Shown: one piece after another, positions 60,308-64,000 of the stretch | How positions within the stretch are numbered: position 1 is the stretch's first letter | Layout of the letters: every line of letters begins with the position of its first letter | NCBI GenBank assembly: GCA_023400235.1 | Contig: JAEXFI010000017.1 | Coordinates: forward strand, 1-64,000 | DNA length: 64,000 bases | Source of the DNA: Bacillota bacterium | Lineage (GTDB): Bacteria > Bacillota > Clostridia > Acetivibrionales > DSM-1351 | Reading direction: 5' to 3' | Translations under genes and position numbers: made by a program | The notes under the pieces: model-generated | What the model saw: the letters and a program-made list of their open reading frames with translations, nothing else | The model's database searches: none | Told to the model about the DNA's origin: nothing

Positions 60308-61717
60308 ATGGCTGGAAGCACAGGATTTATAGTACAGGTAATCGGACCGGTACTTGACATCAGATTTGAAAATAGTACATTGCCAAACATATATAATGCA
60401 ATCAGAATACCTACCAGAACCGATTCGGGCGAAAGTGTTATAACTGCTGAGGTAATGCAGCATCTCGGAAACGATACCGTAAGATGTGTTGCAATGTCTT
60501 CAACCGACGGACTTGTAAGAGGTATGGAAGCAATAGATACCGGAGATGCTATAAAGGTACCTGTTGGCAAGGAGGTTTTAGGCAGGATATTCAATGTATT
60601 GGGGGAACCCGTGGATAAAAAGGGCGGTGTAACGCCGTCTGATATGTATCCGATACATAGGCCTGCACCATCCTTCGAGGAGCAGAGACCTTCAACGGAA
60701 ATATTGGAAACCGGGATAAAGGTTGTAGACCTGCTGGCACCATATGCAAAGGGCGGTAAGATTGGCTTGTTCGGAGGTGCAGGAGTAGGTAAGACGGTGC
60801 TTATTATGGAGCTTATAAGAAATATAGCTACCGAGCACGGAGGCTATTCTGTTTTCACTGGTGTTGGAGAAAGAACCAGAGAAGGAAATGACCTGTGGCA
60901 TGATATGAATGATTCCGGGGTTATTGAGAAAACAGCCATGGTTTTCGGTCAAATGAATGAGCCGCCGGGAGCAAGAATGAGAGTTGGACTCACAGGACTT
61001 ACAATGGCAGAGTATTTCAGAGATCAGATGGGACAGGATGTGCTTCTGTTCATTGACAATATATTCAGATTTGTTCAGGCGGGCTCCGAAGTTTCCGCAC
61101 TTTTGGGAAGAATTCCGTCAGCCGTTGGTTACCAGCCTACTCTTGCAACCGACGTTGGTGCACTTCAGGAGAGAATAGCTTCAACCACAAAGGGTTCCAT
61201 AACGTCTGTACAGGCAGTTTATGTGCCGGCGGATGACCTGACTGACCCTGCACCTGCCACTACCTTCGCCCACCTGGATGCCACTACGGTTTTAAGCAGG
61301 GATATAGTTGCCATGGGTATTTACCCTGCGGTTGACCCTTTGGATTCCACCTCAAGGATTCTTGACCCAAAAATAGTTGGAGAAGAACATTATTCTGTTG
61401 CCAGAAGAGTTCAGGAGATACTTCAAAGAAACAAGGAGCTTCAGGATATAATTGCAATATTGGGTATGGATGAACTTCCTGAAGAGGATAAGCTCATTGT
61501 TTACAGAGCGAGAAAGATACAGAGGTATTTATCACAGCCCTTCTTCATTGGCGAACAGTTTACCGGATATAAGGGAAAATATGTGCCTTTAAAGGAAACA
61601 ATCAGAGGCTTCAAGGAAATCATTGACGGAAAGATGGATAATATACCGGAGTCGGCTTTCTATATGAAGGGCAACATTGATGATGTATATGAAGCCGCCA
61701 AGGAGATGGAAGAATAA
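60308..61717 (+). CDS. atpD: ATP synthase F1 subunit beta
   Basis: A 469-residue catalytic subunit. Walker A GGAGVGKTVLIMELI, catalytic Glu in GVGERTREGNDL, Walker B VLLFIDNIFRF, and the signature PAVDPLDSTSR. ATG 60308 follows GGGAGTGATAGT. It makes ATP at three sites. Confidence 0.98.
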   Translation: MAGSTGFIVQVIGPVLDIRFENSTLPNIYNAIRIPTRTDSGESVITAEVMQHLGNDTVRCVAMSSTDGLVRGMEAIDTGDAIKVPVGKEVLGRIFNVLGEPVDKKGGVTPSDMYPIHRPAPSFEEQRPSTEILETGIKVVDLLAPYAKGGKIGLFGGAGVGKTVLIMELIRNIATEHGGYSVFTGVGERTREGNDLWHDMNDSGVIEKTAMVFGQMNEPPGARMRVGLTGLTMAEYFRDQMGQDVLLFIDNIFRFVQAGSEVSALLGRIPSAVGYQPTLATDVGALQERIASTTKGSITSVQAVYVPADDLTDPAPATTFAHLDATTVLSRDIVAMGIYPAVDPLDSTSRILDPKIVGEEHYSVARRVQEILQRNKELQDIIAILGMDELPEEDKLIVYRARKIQRYLSQPFFIGEQFTGYKGKYVPLKETIRGFKEIIDGKMDNIPESAFYMKGNIDDVYEAAKEMEE

Positions 61718-61741
61718 AGTCCAGCGCTGCCGGACTTCCAA

Positions 61742-61849
61742 GCAAGCCTGGTGAATGTAAGCCGCGCGAGATATTTAAAGCATGAATAGAGAATGCAACC
61801 GGAAGTCAGCCGGAGCGAAATGCTTTAAAAGCGCGCATGGCTGGTTTGC
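61742..61849 (+). other. Long hairpin between atpD and atpC
   Basis: Left arm GCAAGCC...GCGCG...TTTAAAGCAT pairs with ATGCTTTAAA...CGCGC...GGTTTGC. Total pairing exceeds 20 bp around a loop that has its own CCGG / CCGG stem. It sits in an unusually long (about 220 bp) intercistronic gap for an atp operon. Confidence 0.6.
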
Positions 61850-61937
61850 CTCCTTATTCGCCTTGATGCGGAAAGTGGGAGGTATTGGTTGATATAATTG
61901 TTTGTAGCCGCATTGCGGCTCATGGAGGCAAATGAGT

Positions 61938-62336
61938 ATGTCCACATTTATGTTAGAAGTTATTACTCCCGAAAGAAATTTCTTTTCAGGAGAAGCAGAA
62001 TGCGTTATCTTCAAGTCGGTCGACGGTGAGATGGGAGTGCTTCCAATGCATGCGCCAACTGTGACCGCGGTTAATGTAGGACCCTTGAAGATAAAGGCTG
62101 ACGGTAAATGGATAGAAGCGGTTGTGACAGATGGCTTTGCAAAAATTATGCCCGACAAGGTGGTTATTATGACCGATACCGCAGAATATCCCGAAGAAAT
62201 TGATGTGAACCGGGCAAAGGCGGCAAAGCAGCGAGCTGAAGAAAGGCTGCAGAAGCAACTGAGTCAGTTGGAGTATATGCGTTCCAAGACGGCACTGGCA
62301 AGGGCAATGGCCAGACTTAAGGCGACGAGCAAGTAA
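61938..62336 (+). CDS. atpC: ATP synthase F1 subunit epsilon
   Basis: A 132-residue subunit. The beta sandwich (FMLEVITPERNFFSGEAE, DGEMGVLPMHAPTVTAV) is followed by two C-terminal helices (DVNRAKAAKQRAEERL...). It inhibits ATP hydrolysis. ATG 61938 is preferred, 9 bp after GGAGG; ATG 61932 is too close. It ends the operon before a strong terminator. Confidence 0.94.
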   Translation: MSTFMLEVITPERNFFSGEAECVIFKSVDGEMGVLPMHAPTVTAVNVGPLKIKADGKWIEAVVTDGFAKIMPDKVVIMTDTAEYPEEIDVNRAKAAKQRAEERLQKQLSQLEYMRSKTALARAMARLKATSK

Positions 62337-62357
62337 ATATTAGGATAAAGGTTTGCA

Positions 62358-62406
62358 GACCCCAAAACACCCCGCCGGCGAAAGGCGGGGTGTTTTGGGG
62401 TCTTGC
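62358..62406 (+). terminator. atp operon terminator
   Basis: A perfect 19-bp stem: GACCCCAAAACACCCCGCC pairs with GGCGGGGTGTTTTGGGGTC, loop GGCGAAA. Few T follow, but stability is very high. Confidence 0.8.
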
Positions 62407-62588
62407 CGTCCCGGCAATATATTTCCATTAAAATTATGCCACAAATTGCCGATATAAATTAATAAAAGCGTTTTGGCAAAAGTATGAAAAAAGCTGGATA
62501 GATGTGGGCAAATAGTCACGTTTTGTTGTTTAAACGGGATATGTGGTTTATTATTATTTCATAGATACATGTAGCGGGGGTATAAAAA

Positions 62589-64000
62589 TTGAGGTCATTA
62601 CATAGTGGAAATAAAAGCATTTTTAAATATATTAAAAAGGCGTCGCTGGTTTTGGTGCTGGCCATACTGATACAGAGCATATACATTGCCGGTACGGCAC
62701 ATGCCCTGGTAACGTCCAAGCTTACAGGAGTAATTATCAGCGACTGGCAGATATCCTTCAAATGGGGCGACTATCTCACAAATGAGAAGCAGTATTACCT
62801 TGAAAGAAAAACTGATGGCGGAAGCTATGAGGTCCGCCCCATAACCATATATACAAATGCCACCTCCTGTACGGACTATTATGAACCGGGGCATACATAT
62901 ACATACAGGGTGAAGGTGCTGGATGCGGACAATAACCTGTATGTCTACACCGATGAAATAATATTCCGTCCCGGAGATGTGCAAAAACCTGATTCACTCA
63001 CAGTTTCACCTGTTTCCTCAAATCAGATCGATCTTAAGTGGGGATATCCCGGCAATAAGGCATACAACACAATCATCGAGAGAAGAGCGGAAGGCGAAAC
63101 CAACTGGGGTGAAATAGCCAGAGTGGGAATTGGTGAAAACACCTACAGTGACAAGAGCATTTGGTCCGGTGAAAAATATTACTACCGTGTCAGAGCCGCC
63201 GCCAATGACAGTGTTGTAACTCTGGCATATCCTGATGAGGGAAAATCGGCCTATTCATTCCTGTACAAGCCCACTGAGCTGTATGGCTTTGCTCTTTCCT
63301 CATATCAGATTCAGCTCACCTGGAAGGACAATTCCATAGAAACAGCCTTCATCATAGAGAGAAAGTCCCCTGATGAGGGGGTATTCAAGGAAGCTGCAGT
63401 TGTACCTCAAAATGTGACTGCATATATTGACAGTGATACGAAGCTCAAGCCAAATACCACCTATTCCTACAGAATAAAGGCTGTTACCGGAGCCACAGCC
63501 TCCGAGTATTCAGAGGTCGTTAATATTACCACAACATATCTGAAGCCTCCGGGGAGTCTGACCTCCTCCAGCACCGACGGAAAGTCCGTTTTGCTGCAAT
63601 GGCAGGACTTCACCGACAATGAAACGGGGTTTGAAATCTGGAGGAAGACAGGCACCGGCTCTGCATGGGAATTTTACGAGTCAATGGGAAGGAATGCCAC
63701 AACCTTTACCGATTTGTCGGTTTCCCTGGAGGGCAGCTATTCGTATAAGGTCAGAGCCAAGATTAACAATAACAGCGTATATTCGGATTTCTCCAATGAA
63801 ACCACGGTCTGGTCCTCAACCATAACGGCTCCTGCAAACCTGACCTACGAGACAGTGAGTCAAAACGAGATAAAGCTCTCCTGGCAGGACACCAGCAATA
63901 CCGAAACAGGCTTCAGGGTAGAAAGAAAGCTCGGCCTGGGAGGGGAGTGGTTTACCGTCGCCTACCTTGAGGCAAATGCAGTAACCTATAACGACAAGTG
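62589..64000 (+). CDS. Secreted fibronectin type III repeat protein, 3' end outside the window
   Basis: An open frame of 470 codons runs to the right edge. TTG 62589 follows GGGGG at 8 bp. The start has KKASLVLVLAILIQSI and a likely cleavage near GTAHA, so it is exported. The visible part is a chain of about five FN3-like domains of some 90 residues, each with a Trp/Leu-x-W strand (LKWGYP, LTWKDNS, LQWQDFTDNETGFEIWRK, LSWQDTSNTETGFRVERK) and a tyrosine corner (YYYRVRA, YSYRIKA, YSYKVRA). Such proteins bind polysaccharide or cell surface, or carry catalytic or S-layer domains further on. The C-terminal part is not visible. Confidence 0.85.
   Translation, partial: MRSLHSGNKSIFKYIKKASLVLVLAILIQSIYIAGTAHALVTSKLTGVIISDWQISFKWGDYLTNEKQYYLERKTDGGSYEVRPITIYTNATSCTDYYEPGHTYTYRVKVLDADNNLYVYTDEIIFRPGDVQKPDSLTVSPVSSNQIDLKWGYPGNKAYNTIIERRAEGETNWGEIARVGIGENTYSDKSIWSGEKYYYRVRAAANDSVVTLAYPDEGKSAYSFLYKPTELYGFALSSYQIQLTWKDNSIETAFIIERKSPDEGVFKEAAVVPQNVTAYIDSDTKLKPNTTYSYRIKAVTGATASEYSEVVNITTTYLKPPGSLTSSSTDGKSVLLQWQDFTDNETGFEIWRKTGTGSAWEFYESMGRNATTFTDLSVSLEGSYSYKVRAKINNNSVYSDFSNETTVWSSTITAPANLTYETVSQNEIKLSWQDTSNTETGFRVERKLGLGGEWFTVAYLEANAVTYNDK

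Noticed and set aside
1..64000. CRISPR array
   Set aside because: No regularly spaced 25-40 bp repeats or cas genes were found; the only dispersed repeat of note is the 34-bp pair, 31 kb apart and in opposite orientation.

Overview
The window looks like chromosomal DNA of an anaerobic, spore-forming, motile Firmicute of the cellulolytic clostridial type (Ruminiclostridium-like; this placement is inference). Support comes from a moderately AT-rich sequence with strong AGGAGG ribosome sites, the large Gram-positive SRP RNA followed by dnaX-yaaK-recR, the sporulation protease YabG, flagellar motAB, a CBS-domain family II pyrophosphatase, and a glycoside-utilisation operon.

Layout. 1-2.8 kb is a scarred accessory patch: a frameshifted IS1182-type transposase remnant, a PadR regulator with a SAM methyltransferase, and an eroded Phd/ParE-type toxin-antitoxin pair, bracketed by terminators that share a stem sequence. 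2.8-5.8 kb (minus) holds an XRE regulator with a membrane tail, an orphan sensor kinase and a zinc-ribbon protein. 6.2-14.9 kb is a carbohydrate locus: ABC sugar importer (binding lipoprotein, two permeases, no ATPase), cytoplasmic GH3 and GH30 enzymes, and a membrane-anchored NagZ-like GH3. Then come putP, a cadA-HMA-cadC metal efflux operon (minus) with a clear promoter and operator, yabG, and a three-gene envelope operon with a DUF350 membrane protein. 23.3-27 kb contains a candidate small RNA, the SRP RNA and dnaX-yaaK-recR.

28.3-31.9 kb is the most unusual stretch. A lipoprotein, a ferric-reductase/MsrQ-like membrane protein and an FMN-binding lipoprotein lie downstream of a strong promoter overlapped by a perfect DtxR-type palindrome. 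A DtxR/MntR-family gene beside it is broken by several frameshifts. The block is flanked by an acetyltransferase gene and a relic of that gene's 3' end.

32-45 kb: a GGDEF diguanylate cyclase, a two-component system, the CBS-pyrophosphatase, a VTC/DUF4956/CotH cluster, a CNNM/CorC-like membrane protein, and a DUF2089/DUF4097 pair. 45-53 kb is housekeeping: prfA, a ZIP transporter, ywlC, ywlE, rpiB, upp, a dCMP-type deaminase, and a fused TagO-MnaA protein joining two early cell-wall polymer steps. motAB lie on the minus strand. 55-62.4 kb is the complete F1Fo ATP synthase operon (atpI-B-E-F-H-A-G-D-C) with structured intercistronic regions. A secreted fibronectin-III protein runs off the right edge.

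The genes mix core functions with local accessory modules. Sugar uptake pairs with intracellular hydrolases. The pyrophosphatase lies just before the putative polyphosphate (VTC) cluster, with the diguanylate cyclase and the two-component system upstream of it. The redox operon probably responds to metal status through a DtxR-family repressor encoded elsewhere. Function calls rest on motif recognition by eye; no database search was run.
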